Assembly: GCF_003482105.1 (NCBI RefSeq)
Contig: NZ_QULM01000002.1
Span: 234,316-298,315 of the forward strand
DNA length: 64,000 nucleotides
Direction: 5' to 3'
Source of the DNA: Coprococcus sp. OM04-5BH
GTDB taxonomy: Bacteria; Bacillota; Clostridia; Lachnospirales; Lachnospiraceae
Part shown: piece after piece, positions 8,234 to 17,453 of the stretch
Layout of the letters: each line of letters opens with the position of its first letter
Position numbering within the stretch: position 1 is the first letter of the stretch
Notes under the pieces: generated by a model
What the model saw: the letters and a program-made list of their open reading frames with translations, nothing else
The model's database searches: none
What the model was told of the DNA's origin: nothing
Program-made: the position numbers and the translations under genes

Positions 8234-9043
8234 TCAAAGTATGAATTTGTCAATTACATCAGCGATACCGTCTTCTTCATTTGACCTGGTTATATAATCT
8301 GCATGATCCTTTACCACCTGCTGGGCGTTGGCCATGGCAACTCCCACGCCGGCATATTCTATCATTGTTAGATCATTATAACCGTCACCGCAGGCTATGA
8401 GATCCTTTCTGTCCATCTTAAGTATACCTAAAAGCTTCTCAAGAGAGGTTGCCTTGTGTACATCCTTAGGCATTATCTCAACGAAAAACGGTTCGGATCT
8501 GAATATCGTCACCCTGTCACCGAACTTCTCATTAAGCTCCTTTTCTATAACCGCAGCAGTCTCATCCTGAGCACCTATAAGGCATTTATTCACAGGAAAA
8601 TCAACATATTTTTTAAAGTTGTCTACCTTTTTTAACGGCATAAAATTAAGTCTCGCCTCAAATTCTGTATATTCATTTATCCCTGTGCCCGTTATTACCG
8701 TGTCATTCTCATATGTCACATAGCTGGCGTCCTTGTCCTTTATATAGTCATAGATATCCATGATCACATTATGGGGTACCTGTGCCTGATATACTACCTC
8801 ACCGGTCTTGTAATTGACTATCCTTCCCCCATTAAAGGCAAGAACATACCCACCATACTTCTCAAGTTCCAGGGTATCCGCTATCTTCCTTATCCCCGGA
8901 AGAGGACGCCCCGAAGCTATGGCAACAATATGTCCCAGCCCCTGTATCTCCTTTATCTTCTTAAGAGTAAGAGGTGTCACTTCCTTATTACTGTTAGTAA
9001 GTGTTCCGTCAATATCAAGTGCAAGTATTTTTCTCTCCATCAT
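8234..9043 (-). CDS. Cof-type HAD-IIB family phosphatase
   Basis: A cytoplasmic haloacid-dehalogenase phosphatase of the Cof/YidA type, usually acting on sugar phosphates or phosphorylated cofactors. Motif I is ALDIDGTLTNS (residues 8-18), motif II is in IASGRP, and motifs III/IV are in LIACGDGYNDLTMIEYAGVGVAMANA near the C-terminus. The C2-type cap lies between. At 269 residues it is full length. AAGG lies 6 bases before the first ATG. It stands between an SSS transporter and the LCP gene, with no operon partner that reveals the substrate. Confidence 0.9.
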   Translation of the reverse strand: MMERKILALDIDGTLTNSNKEVTPLTLKKIKEIQGLGHIVAIASGRPLPGIRKIADTLELEKYGGYVLAFNGGRIVNYKTGEVVYQAQVPHNVIMDIYDYIKDKDASYVTYENDTVITGTGINEYTEFEARLNFMPLKKVDNFKKYVDFPVNKCLIGAQDETAAVIEKELNEKFGDRVTIFRSEPFFVEIMPKDVHKATSLEKLLGILKMDRKDLIACGDGYNDLTMIEYAGVGVAMANAQQVVKDHADYITRSNEEDGIADVIDKFIL

Positions 9044-9118
9044 ATTTTACCTTTCTCTTTTCTTGTTTTCTCTTTCTTATGTTGTTTTAGGATTCGGCAC
9101 TGATTATTTTGCCAACTA

Positions 9119-10570
9119 TTATCTCTGGCTTATCTTTACCTGTTCCAACAGTCTCAGCTGCTTGGAGTCCGGCTTCTTTGTAAATCTGCTCACCACAAGA
9201 ATAACTATCATGTTAACTGCAAATGCAAACACACCTTCATTTATATCTGACACATAGGGAATAGTAAGTCCTGTAACAACCGGTATATATGAAATCAGCC
9301 CATAAGTCAGCGCCCCGGCAAAAAATCCCGAATATATGCCTGTTTTGGTGGACTTGTCATACAATATGCCACATATAAGCGGTGCTGCAAATACGCCTCC
9401 GCACACATCCCAGTCCCTGACTATTATGCTTATGGCGTCAAGATCCGAATAGAGATACATCAAAAGCACGATACTTACCACTATGGATATGATAAGTATG
9501 TCCACATACACCCGGTGTACGTGAATCCTTCCTATCCTTACGCTTGGGATTATGCCACGAAGCAGCTCCGCTATCATTAAAAGCAGTGAGCCCGCAAAGA
9601 ATATAAGTGCCAGAAGATATACTCCTATGCTTATATCCTTTATCAGCACACCATATTTATAATCTGCCGACAGGGCATTTATGGCTTTATTAAACACCTC
9701 ATAGGAATTTTTTATACTCTTTGCCTTTACCGGGTAAAAAGTAACTATTGAAAGCAGTGCAAAAAAGCTCACCGTAATAACCGATATTCCTGATATAAGC
9801 ATGCCAAGTACCCTGCTCTTGTCCACTTCCTTACTGTCCCGGCACCTTAATATGCCACCAAAGAAAAACGGAAATCCTATGCTTCCAAGTGCGGCGGACA
9901 CCATGGAGATTATATCTGTTACCTGAATCGCCTTTCCGTCATGATACATAATGTCAAGATATGTCCTGGTGCCTCCCGGAAGATTACACTTCCTATATAT
10001 ATCCAATATACCTGTAGGTGAAAAATGAACGAATATAAGCACTATAAGTGCTATAACTATCCCAAGTATTGTGATGTATGTTACCGCCTTACCTATAAGG
10101 AAGAACTTACCGTCCGCAACACTTATTATGGCAACAAGAGCCACCAGTATGATGAATATATATATGATACTGTCCTTGTTGGTGTGTCCCCCTATGATCT
10201 TCGCCACATAGGTCAGCACAAGATACAGGATGAACATAAGTATTATCATCCAGGAGATCGCAAGTATATAGTTGAGTCCCCTGGCTCCGTATCTGACACT
10301 CATGAAATCCGAAGCATTATATATTTCTTTCTTGGATAATTCCTGATAAGCCTTTATCCTTCTGGCAAGGAACAGCCAGTTAAATACATTTCCCACAAAC
10401 AGTCCCACCGCCACGAAGCACTGTCCCGCTCCGTAAGTTATTATGCTTATGGGAAGAACTATAAAGGACCACAGTATCATATCATTTGCGGAAAGCCCTG
10501 CCGCCGTTACCACTCCCCCTATATGTCTGCTGCGTCTGTTCAATATTCCATTATGCTTGATATCATACAT
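9119..10570 (-). CDS. Sodium:solute symporter (SSS) family protein, apparently lacking the first membrane segment
   Basis: A polytopic membrane protein of the PutP/SSS type. The stretch from GGVVTAAGLSANDMILW matches the TM2 region of SSS proteins, including the Asp in the position used for sodium coordination, and is followed by GAGQCFVAVGLFVGNVFNWL and about ten further helices. Classical members have one more helix plus a GGR-type motif before this; here the frame is closed by a stop at 10595-10597. I chose ATG 10570 because GAGG lies 9 bases upstream; a GTG at 10588 would add six residues. The substrate is unknown. It is divergent from nptA, with a 190-base AT-rich region between them. 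Confidence 0.8.
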   Translation of the reverse strand: MYDIKHNGILNRRSRHIGGVVTAAGLSANDMILWSFIVLPISIITYGAGQCFVAVGLFVGNVFNWLFLARRIKAYQELSKKEIYNASDFMSVRYGARGLNYILAISWMIILMFILYLVLTYVAKIIGGHTNKDSIIYIFIILVALVAIISVADGKFFLIGKAVTYITILGIVIALIVLIFVHFSPTGILDIYRKCNLPGGTRTYLDIMYHDGKAIQVTDIISMVSAALGSIGFPFFFGGILRCRDSKEVDKSRVLGMLISGISVITVSFFALLSIVTFYPVKAKSIKNSYEVFNKAINALSADYKYGVLIKDISIGVYLLALIFFAGSLLLMIAELLRGIIPSVRIGRIHVHRVYVDILIISIVVSIVLLMYLYSDLDAISIIVRDWDVCGGVFAAPLICGILYDKSTKTGIYSGFFAGALTYGLISYIPVVTGLTIPYVSDINEGVFAFAVNMIVILVVSRFTKKPDSKQLRLLEQVKISQR

Positions 10571-10636
10571 ACTCCGACACCTCAACACTGAAATTTATTT
10601 TCTGTAATTTAACCATAGATTCGTACATAATATATC

Positions 10637-10646
10637 ACAAATTTGT
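10637..10646. promoter_or_regulatory. Palindrome ACAAATTTGT between two divergent transporter genes
   Basis: A perfect 10-bp palindrome in the AT-rich space between the SSS gene (minus) and nptA (plus). It could be an operator for either gene, but a short palindrome in AT-rich DNA may also be chance. Confidence 0.3.
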
Positions 10647-10703
10647 ACCACATTCCATAAAATATATTTTTATTACTTATTGATAGATTAACAATTATTA
10701 ATG

Positions 10704-10712
10704 TGATATAAT
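10704..10712 (+). promoter_or_regulatory. Probable extended -10 promoter of nptA
   Basis: TG-A-TATAAT at 10704-10712 is an extended -10 element, 51 bases before the proposed TTG start. No good -35 is seen at 17 bases, which is tolerated by extended -10 promoters. Confidence 0.45.
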
Positions 10713-10762
10713 CTAGTAGTTATTTGACCAATTTTTTACATTTTTTTAGGAGGATTTTACAC

Positions 10763-12778
10763 TTGGATATCTTTTCTATTTTAACACTGCTGGGTGGTGT
10801 AGGTCTCTTCCTGTACGGAATGAACCTTATGGGAGCCTCACTTAAGAACCTTGCAGGAGGCAGTCTCCAGAAAGTACTTGAGAAATTAACAACAGGAAAA
10901 AACAAAGCGACCGGTGCAATAAAGGGCTTTGGTCTGGGAACCGGAGTGACAGCCATCATACAGAGCTCCGCAGCAACAACCATAATGCTCATAGGCTTCG
11001 TAAATGCCGGGATCATGAAACTTGGTCAGGCTATACCCGTCGTGTTCGGAGCAAATATAGGTAGTACCGCAACTGCACAGATCTTACGACTTGGTGATCT
11101 TGGTGAGAACAACGTATTTATAAAGTTATTTAAGCCCTCATCATTTGCACCGATGCTCATATGTATAGGAGCATTTATAATACTCTTCTCCAAAAAGAAA
11201 AGAAACAAAGACATTGCCGGTATCCTGGTAGGTCTTGGTGTACTGTTCTTCGGTATGACCACCATGGAGGGTGTATTCGCGCCACTTAAAGAATCAGAAA
11301 AATTCCAGGAGCTGTTCACATCCTTTAACAACCCATTACTTGGTATATTGATCGGTCTTGTGCTCACTGCCATAATCCAGAGCTCATCAGCTTCTGTCGG
11401 CATACTCCAGGCAATATCTTCAACCGGAGTGGTAACCTATGGAACAGCTATTCCTATCATCATAGGTCAGAATATCGGAAAATGTATGACCATTATCCTT
11501 GGAAGTATCGGTGCCAACAAAAAGGCAAAGCGTGTATCACTGTCTTACCTTTTATTCAACCTCTTCGGTGCCGTATTCTTTACTATAGTGATATATGGTC
11601 TCCAGCTATTTATCAAAATGCCGTTTATGGATAATGTCATAAATCGTGGCGGAATTGCGAATGTGCATTTTCTATTTAACTTCCTTACAAGCTTGATGCT
11701 TCTTCCGTTAACCAGTAAGATGGCTGACATTACAGGAAAGCTCATTGGTGATGATGAGGAATCAAAAATCGACAAGGAGCTCAGAAGTCTTGATCCTATG
11801 CTTCTTACCACTCCTAACGTTGCTATAACCCAGTGTAAGAATGTTATGCACTCCATGATGGACGCTGTATCAGAGAACTTCCATATAGGTTGTGATCTCA
11901 TTAAGAAGTACGATCAGAAGCAGGCTGATATTCTCCTGGAAAATGAGGAATTTATAGATAGATGTGAAAGTGCCTTAAACGAATATCTGTTGAAGGTCAC
12001 CTCCAAGAACCTGACAAAGCATGACAGACGGCAGGCATCAGAGCTGTTAAACAGTGTAAGTGACCTTGAACGTATCGGTGATTACTGCGAGAACCTTATG
12101 GTGACAGCCAAGAGTATCGAAGAACAGAAGATAACCTTCTCTGAGGATGGATCTGAAGAGCTCTTCACAATCCTTGCCGCAACCGAGAACATCATCACCA
12201 CTACATTCAACGCCTTCAAGGATGATGATCTTACTGCCATAGCAAGAATTGAGCCTCTCGCCCAGACCATAAGCGAGGTTAAGGAGATCATCAAGGAGCA
12301 CCATGTAATCCGTCTCCAGACCGGAGAGTGCGGAATAGCCGGTGGCTTCGCCCTCGTGGATATCCTTACAGGTCTTGACCGTATCGGAAGCCACTGTTCG
12401 AATATCGGTCTTCACATTGCCAAGAAGATCAGCTCGGAAAATATCGATGAAATGCATGGTCATATATACACTGTAGGTTACAAGACCTCAGAGGAATACA
12501 AGGCTCTGTACTGCTACTATGTATCACTGTACTCTTCTCCTATCACATCGAGATATGAGAACAAATTCAGCAATGATACTATTGAGAGAAAGGCTGTTGC
12601 AGAGGATATCCCAGACCACAAGTCTTCATCTGACAGCAAAGAAGGTTCTGAACATAAAGATTCTTCCGATCGCAAAAAGACATCTGACCGTAAAGATACT
12701 CCGGTGCGTAAGCTTGCCTCAGAGGTGAAGAACAAAAAGAAATCAGACAAGCAGAAGTCAAAGAATAAGAAGAAATGA
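10763..12778 (+). CDS. Na/Pi cotransporter family protein (NptA-like) with C-terminal PhoU-like domain
   Basis: A sodium-coupled phosphate transporter. Two Na/Pi repeats each carry the hallmark QSS motif (QSSAATT near residue 67 and QSSSASV near 205) within about eight to nine membrane helices. A cytoplasmic PhoU-like helical region follows at about 340-545 (SDLERIGDYCENL and DRIGSHCSNIG). The last 70 residues are a charged tail rich in Ser/Asp/Lys with repeated SDRK-type units. I place the start at TTG 10763, because a perfect AGGAGG (10748-10753) lies 9 bases before it; an upstream TTG at 10724 would put that ribosome site inside the gene. This gives 671 residues. It is monocistronic. Confidence 0.9.
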   Translation: MDIFSILTLLGGVGLFLYGMNLMGASLKNLAGGSLQKVLEKLTTGKNKATGAIKGFGLGTGVTAIIQSSAATTIMLIGFVNAGIMKLGQAIPVVFGANIGSTATAQILRLGDLGENNVFIKLFKPSSFAPMLICIGAFIILFSKKKRNKDIAGILVGLGVLFFGMTTMEGVFAPLKESEKFQELFTSFNNPLLGILIGLVLTAIIQSSSASVGILQAISSTGVVTYGTAIPIIIGQNIGKCMTIILGSIGANKKAKRVSLSYLLFNLFGAVFFTIVIYGLQLFIKMPFMDNVINRGGIANVHFLFNFLTSLMLLPLTSKMADITGKLIGDDEESKIDKELRSLDPMLLTTPNVAITQCKNVMHSMMDAVSENFHIGCDLIKKYDQKQADILLENEEFIDRCESALNEYLLKVTSKNLTKHDRRQASELLNSVSDLERIGDYCENLMVTAKSIEEQKITFSEDGSEELFTILAATENIITTTFNAFKDDDLTAIARIEPLAQTISEVKEIIKEHHVIRLQTGECGIAGGFALVDILTGLDRIGSHCSNIGLHIAKKISSENIDEMHGHIYTVGYKTSEEYKALYCYYVSLYSSPITSRYENKFSNDTIERKAVAEDIPDHKSSSDSKEGSEHKDSSDRKKTSDRKDTPVRKLASEVKNKKKSDKQKSKNKKK

Positions 12779-12844
12779 TGATATATTTAATCTCCCCATG
12801 ATCAATAGAGGAAGATCAAAAAAATATAATATTTTGAATATAAC

Positions 12845-12882
12845 AAAGAAGCCGGAACACGAATCGTGCTCCGGCTTCTTTA
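12845..12882. terminator. Bidirectional terminator between nptA and thiN
   Basis: AAAGAAGCCGGAACACGA and its near-complement TCGTGCTCCGGCTTCTTT form an 18-position stem with one mismatch. The site is 66 bases after the nptA stop and 25 bases after the thiN stop (minus strand), so it can serve both convergent genes. The 3' half carries its own TTCTTT on plus, and the minus copy runs into AT-rich sequence. Confidence 0.75.
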
Positions 12883-12906
12883 ACAATGTCTATAATGTCT
12901 TTAATA

Positions 12907-13554
12907 TCAGTCGTGGCTCTCCATAACAAGAAGGTATCCACTCTCAAGGTCTATAATACCATTTTCTTTAACAATACTGTTACTTACTCCAAGGCTGTCC
13001 CCGGGCTTGAAAACAATACTCTCCCCGTAATATTCAAAGCCCTTAAGGCTTCTTACTACTGCTTCACCGCCATAAGGAATCAGGGATATGAAAGGATACT
13101 CATTGTCCTTTGCCACCTTATAGACTGCATCCCCGGATATCATCCTTATCCTGCAGTGTCCGTCTATTATAAAGGCTTCTGTACCCCTGTCAGCACATTG
13201 CTTTAAAAGTCCCATATTGGCCATGGTATGATCCATCCTGGTGCCTGTGGCTCCAACTAGATATATGGGGGCATATCCCTTTTCAAGGGCATAGGCAAGA
13301 GCCTTATGTGTATCTGTGAAATCCTTATGTGTATCAAGATCCACAAACTCTGTACGTCCTCTGTAGCTCTTTACCATTGTGTCATCTGCAGAATCAAAAT
13401 CTCCCACCACTATATCCGGCATTATACCACAGGTATCACAGGCACACAGACCTCTGTCTGCAGCAATAACCTCATCAGGACATTTCTCCTTATACAGCCT
13501 CTCAAGTATTACATGATCAACCGTACCGCCTGTAACTATAAGTACACTGCTCAA
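12907..13554 (-). CDS. thiN: Thiamine diphosphokinase
   Basis: Transfers pyrophosphate from ATP to thiamine to give thiamine diphosphate. The N-terminal domain has IAADRGLCAC and VVGDFDSADD, and LVGATGTRMDHTMANM matches the conserved G-x-R-x-DH region of the family; 215 residues is typical. The start is TTG at 13552-13554, directly abutting the rpe stop (13555-13557), a coupled arrangement. It is the last gene of the rlmN-PP2C-kinase-rsgA-rpe-thiN string, an order shared by many Firmicutes. No thiamine riboswitch was found nearby. Confidence 0.93.
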   Translation of the reverse strand: MSSVLIVTGGTVDHVILERLYKEKCPDEVIAADRGLCACDTCGIMPDIVVGDFDSADDTMVKSYRGRTEFVDLDTHKDFTDTHKALAYALEKGYAPIYLVGATGTRMDHTMANMGLLKQCADRGTEAFIIDGHCRIRMISGDAVYKVAKDNEYPFISLIPYGGEAVVRSLKGFEYYGESIVFKPGDSLGVSNSIVKENGIIDLESGYLLVMESHD

Positions 13555-14223
13555 TTATCCTTCAACCTCACAGTCCTTAAATACTTCAAGAAAATCCTCC
13601 ACATTCTTTGTGATATCTCCCTTGAATATAGCAGATCCCGCAACAATGACATTGGCACCGGCAGCAAGAACCTCCTTTAAGTTCTCAAGCTTCACACCGC
13701 CGTCAACCTCTATATCCACATTAAGTTCTCTGTCATCAATAAGCTTCTTAACCTCTCTTATCTTGTCAAGGGATGACGGAATAAATGACTGGCCGCCAAA
13801 GCCCGGATTAACACTCATAACCAGCACCATATCAATGTCCTGAAGTATATAATCAAGCACAGAAACAGGTGTTGCCGGATTAAGAGCCACACCGGCTTTC
13901 ATGCCAAGAGCCTTGATCTGCATTATGGTACTGTGAAGATGGCGGCAGCTCTCTGCATGAACAGTAACTATATCTGCTCCGGCATCCTTGAAGTCATTGA
14001 GATATCTTGCCGGCTCTTCTATCATCAAATGCACATCAAATACTCTGTCTGTTGTATTTCTTATACCCTTTATGACAGGTGCTCCAAAGGATATGTTAGG
14101 AACAAATGCTCCATCCATAACATCAAGATGGACATACTGTGCTCCTGCCTTATCTATCATTTCTATTCCGTCTGCTATGTGTCCGAAATCAACTGACAAC
14201 AGTGAAGGTGATAAAATCATCAT
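13555..14223 (-). CDS. rpe: Ribulose-phosphate 3-epimerase
   Basis: A TIM-barrel enzyme of the pentose phosphate pathway that interconverts ribulose 5-phosphate and xylulose 5-phosphate. The motifs LSPSLLSVDFGHI, HLDVMDGAFVPNISFG, VLVMSVNPGFGGQSF and DIEVDGGVK include the catalytic Asp residues and metal-binding His. At 222 residues it is full length. There is one base between the rsgA stop and the first of two tandem ATG codons. The position between rsgA and thiN is conserved in Firmicutes. Confidence 0.97.
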   Translation of the reverse strand: MMILSPSLLSVDFGHIADGIEMIDKAGAQYVHLDVMDGAFVPNISFGAPVIKGIRNTTDRVFDVHLMIEEPARYLNDFKDAGADIVTVHAESCRHLHSTIMQIKALGMKAGVALNPATPVSVLDYILQDIDMVLVMSVNPGFGGQSFIPSSLDKIREVKKLIDDRELNVDIEVDGGVKLENLKEVLAAGANVIVAGSAIFKGDITKNVEDFLEVFKDCEVEG

Positions 14224-14224
14224 A

Positions 14225-15109
14225 CTACCATTTCCTCTTTTCTTTTAATTCATTGTACAGTGCAACATAATTATCGTATCTTATCCTGCTTACCCTGCCG
14301 TCCTCAACGGCTTCCTTAACCCTGCAGTCCGGCTCGCTTATATGATTGCACATATTGAACCTGCAGGCTCCTGTATACTCTGCTATATCCGGGAAATACT
14401 CCTTAAGCTCCCCTTCTTCTATACCTTCAATGTACAGAGAGCTGAATCCCGGCGTATCCATGATATAGGTTTCATCCTCAATGTGTATAAGCTCAGAATG
14501 TCTGGTGGTGTGCTTTCCCCTCTGTATCTTCTCGCTTAATTCTCCGGTCTTCACCTCTGCCTCCGGCTTGATGGTATTAAGGGTTGAGGACTTGCCTACT
14601 CCGGAAGGACCGGCGAATACCGTGGTCTTATTCTTAATAAGGCTGTGGAGTTCATCAAGACCGTCACCATTCTTAGCACTTATATACATGATTTTGTATC
14701 CCGACTTCTCATAGGATTGACATTTATCTCTATAGATCTCAAACTCATTAAGATCAGTCTTATTAAAGCATATTACGGTCTCAACTCCCGCCATCTCCAT
14801 GTTCACCAGAAACCTGTCCAGAAGATTAAAGTTAGGCTCAGGATAAGCTCCCGAAAAAATTATTATGGTCTGATCCACATTGGCAACTGCCGGTCTTATT
14901 AAAGAATTAAATCTAGGCAATATCTCAATAATATTGCCTAGATTTTTTGTTCTGTCAAGGATCTCTATATTTACATTATCGCCTACAAGAGGCTTAATCT
15001 TTTTGTTCCGGAATATTCCCTTAGCCTTACATTCATACTCTGTTCCGTCTTCACAGAATACATAGTAGAAGCCGCCTATTCCTTTTATTATCTTTCCCTG
15101 CATAGCCAT
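14225..15109 (-). CDS. rsgA: Ribosome small subunit-dependent GTPase RsgA
   Basis: A circularly permuted GTPase that checks late 30S maturation. An N-terminal OB fold (GKIIKGIGGFYYVFCEDG) precedes G-motifs in permuted order: NKTD (G4), then GPSGVGKSS (G1) and DTPGF (G3). A C-terminal zinc knuckle reads CRFNMCNHISEPDCRVKEA. I take ATG 15109, one base after the kinase stop; a longer frame starting at 15133 would run into the kinase gene, and ATG 15103 with AGGA upstream is a close alternative. About 294 residues. Confidence 0.95.
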   Translation of the reverse strand: MAMQGKIIKGIGGFYYVFCEDGTEYECKAKGIFRNKKIKPLVGDNVNIEILDRTKNLGNIIEILPRFNSLIRPAVANVDQTIIIFSGAYPEPNFNLLDRFLVNMEMAGVETVICFNKTDLNEFEIYRDKCQSYEKSGYKIMYISAKNGDGLDELHSLIKNKTTVFAGPSGVGKSSTLNTIKPEAEVKTGELSEKIQRGKHTTRHSELIHIEDETYIMDTPGFSSLYIEGIEEGELKEYFPDIAEYTGACRFNMCNHISEPDCRVKEAVEDGRVSRIRYDNYVALYNELKEKRKW

Positions 15110-15110
15110 C

Positions 15111-17438
15111 CTATTCTTCACTGAAGGACGCAACGAGTCCGCTTGTGTTAAACATTGCTGTTACGTCATTATTACTTGAATCAACAATAGTTACGCCAAA
15201 TGTACCTGAATTGCTTGTAAGTCCTGTGATAGGTGCTGCACTGTCGATGCTAAGTGGGAATGAACTGTCTGTTGCAGCTCCTGAATACAGTGTGTGGGTA
15301 TTACCATCAACAGTGTATGTTATTGTCACACTTACTGTTCCGAGTGTATCAAAGTCATATACATTGTTGGATATACTTCCTGAGAATGTAACCTTGTATG
15401 TGCTTGACTCCTTACCTTTACTTACAACGTAAGTGATGGTTGTGCCCTCTGCGATCTCTGAACCTGCCGGAGTACCCTGGCTTATAACCTGTCCTGCCGG
15501 AACAGTATCACTGAACTCATATGATGGGCTTCCGTATAACTTGGCACTTGAGAGAAGTGATGTTGCTTCTGTCTCAGACTTTCCTACAAGTTTAGGAACT
15601 GTTGTAAGAGTCTCCTCAGCACCATTGCTTATAACAATCTTTATGGTGGATCCGCTGGCAGCCTTTGTACCGGCTTCAGGATCTGTGGATATAACCTGAT
15701 CCTTCTCTACCTTGTCATCAAACTCATATGCCTTTGTCACCTTAAAGCCTGCCTTAGTAAGAGTTTTCTCTGCTTCATCCTTATCCATACCAACTACGTA
15801 AGGAACCTTTACATCCTCCGGTCCCTTTGAAATATAAAGGATTATCTCTTCGTCCTTAGGTATCTTCTCACCCTTATTAACACTCTGTCTGAGTACATAA
15901 CCCACCTTATCAGGATCGTCATCTGATACTTCTTCAAACTTTATGTTAGTGAAACCAATCTTCTTAAGAGTTTCCTCTGCCGCATTCTTATAGAGACCTA
16001 CAACATCATCCATAACAAGAAGCTCATCTTCACTTGTTGCCTCCGATGTTATAAGCACATCATTCTTATCCTTATCCTTGCTGCTGGAAAACAGGTTCCA
16101 GCCTGCAATCTCTCCTATAAGGACAACTATAAGTATTATGACTATAAGTGCCGCAGCAACCGCAGCAATAACTATAACCTTCTTAAGCCCCGGATCCACC
16201 TCATCATCAGGGATGCCGGTTCTGGCTGTACCTCTTGAGGATGCCCCGACGTTTCTGGCTGATGTGACACCTGCCCGGCTGTCATCATCATCGTATCCGT
16301 CATCATAATCATCGTAATCATCATCAAAAAGCTCATCAAACTTTGACGGTGCCACCTCCGGTACAGTTGCCTGAGGTCTTGATGAACGTGCAGATCTTCC
16401 ATTTGTCCCATATGTATCACCGGTATCGTTTACTGCATTGTCACCATAATCGTCATCATAATCATAGCCATACTGATCATCTGCAGGTGCCGCCTGACCG
16501 TCAACTGCATCCTCTTCACCCATTACCCTGCCATTCTTTATAGCCTCAAGCTCTTCCTTGGTCATCTGGACAGTTGGCGAGCTTGGTACAACAGGTGGTA
16601 CTACGACGCAATCTATATTAGGATTCTCCTGAACTCTCTTAAGGTCTGCAATAAATGCACTTGCTGTAAGATATCTCCTCTCAGGCTTCTTCTGTGTGGC
16701 CTTTGCTATTATCTTCTCCAGGCTTGTAGGGATATCCTCATAATAGCTTCTTGGTGAAGGTATCTCTCCCTGGATATGCTGTAATGCTATTGATACATTA
16801 TTGTCTCCCTCAAACGGCACATGACCTGTAAGCATTTCAAAAAGGGTTATACCGAGGGAATAAATATCACTTCTCTCATCACTGTAACCGCCTCTTGCCT
16901 GCTCAGGTGATATATAATGTACGCTTCCCATAGCATTGGATGTCATGGTATTGCTTGAGGCTGCCCTCGCTATTCCAAAGTCTGTAACCTTTATGGCTCC
17001 GTTCTTGGCGACTATTATATTCTGTGGTTTTATATCTCTGTGTATTGTGTGATGTTCATGAGCAGCCTGGAGTCCCTGGGCGATCTCTATAGCAAACTTT
17101 ATAGCCTCGTCCGGCATAAGTCTTCCCTTTTTCTCTATGTATTCCTTAAGGGTTATTCCTTCAACCAGCTCCATAACAATATAATAAATACCGTTATCCT
17201 CACCTACATCATATACATTCACAATATTAGGATGTGAAAGCCCTGCTGCCGACTGGGCTTCAATCCTGAACTTTGTTACAAAATTAACATCCTGGCTGAA
17301 TTCAGGCTTAAGTACCTTTATGGCAACATATCTGTTAAGCACATGGCACTTTGCCTTATACACCTCTGACATACCGCCAGAACCTACCAGTTCAATTATT
17401 TCATATCGATTGCTGAGTATCATTCCTGCATTTAACAT
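15111..17438 (-). CDS. prkC: PASTA-domain serine/threonine protein kinase (PrkC/Stk1 type)
   Basis: A membrane kinase that senses peptidoglycan fragments or lipid II and regulates wall growth and division. The N-terminal Hanks kinase domain occupies about residues 10-275, with VGSGGMSEVYKA, HRDIKPQN (near 136) and DFG (near 156). A disordered linker with an Asp/Tyr-rich stretch is followed by one membrane helix (about 420-446), three PASTA domains (about 470-675) and an extra Ser/Thr-rich beta-type domain of about 100 residues at the C-terminus. ATG 17438 is chosen because GAGG lies about 8 bases upstream; a GTG at 17444 is too close. It pairs with the PP2C phosphatase 15 bases upstream. Confidence 0.95.
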   Translation of the reverse strand: MLNAGMILSNRYEIIELVGSGGMSEVYKAKCHVLNRYVAIKVLKPEFSQDVNFVTKFRIEAQSAAGLSHPNIVNVYDVGEDNGIYYIVMELVEGITLKEYIEKKGRLMPDEAIKFAIEIAQGLQAAHEHHTIHRDIKPQNIIVAKNGAIKVTDFGIARAASSNTMTSNAMGSVHYISPEQARGGYSDERSDIYSLGITLFEMLTGHVPFEGDNNVSIALQHIQGEIPSPRSYYEDIPTSLEKIIAKATQKKPERRYLTASAFIADLKRVQENPNIDCVVVPPVVPSSPTVQMTKEELEAIKNGRVMGEEDAVDGQAAPADDQYGYDYDDDYGDNAVNDTGDTYGTNGRSARSSRPQATVPEVAPSKFDELFDDDYDDYDDGYDDDDSRAGVTSARNVGASSRGTARTGIPDDEVDPGLKKVIVIAAVAAALIVIILIVVLIGEIAGWNLFSSSKDKDKNDVLITSEATSEDELLVMDDVVGLYKNAAEETLKKIGFTNIKFEEVSDDDPDKVGYVLRQSVNKGEKIPKDEEIILYISKGPEDVKVPYVVGMDKDEAEKTLTKAGFKVTKAYEFDDKVEKDQVISTDPEAGTKAASGSTIKIVISNGAEETLTTVPKLVGKSETEATSLLSSAKLYGSPSYEFSDTVPAGQVISQGTPAGSEIAEGTTITYVVSKGKESSTYKVTFSGSISNNVYDFDTLGTVSVTITYTVDGNTHTLYSGAATDSSFPLSIDSAAPITGLTSNSGTFGVTIVDSSNNDVTAMFNTSGLVASFSEE

Positions 17439-17453
17439 GTCCACACCTCACAC

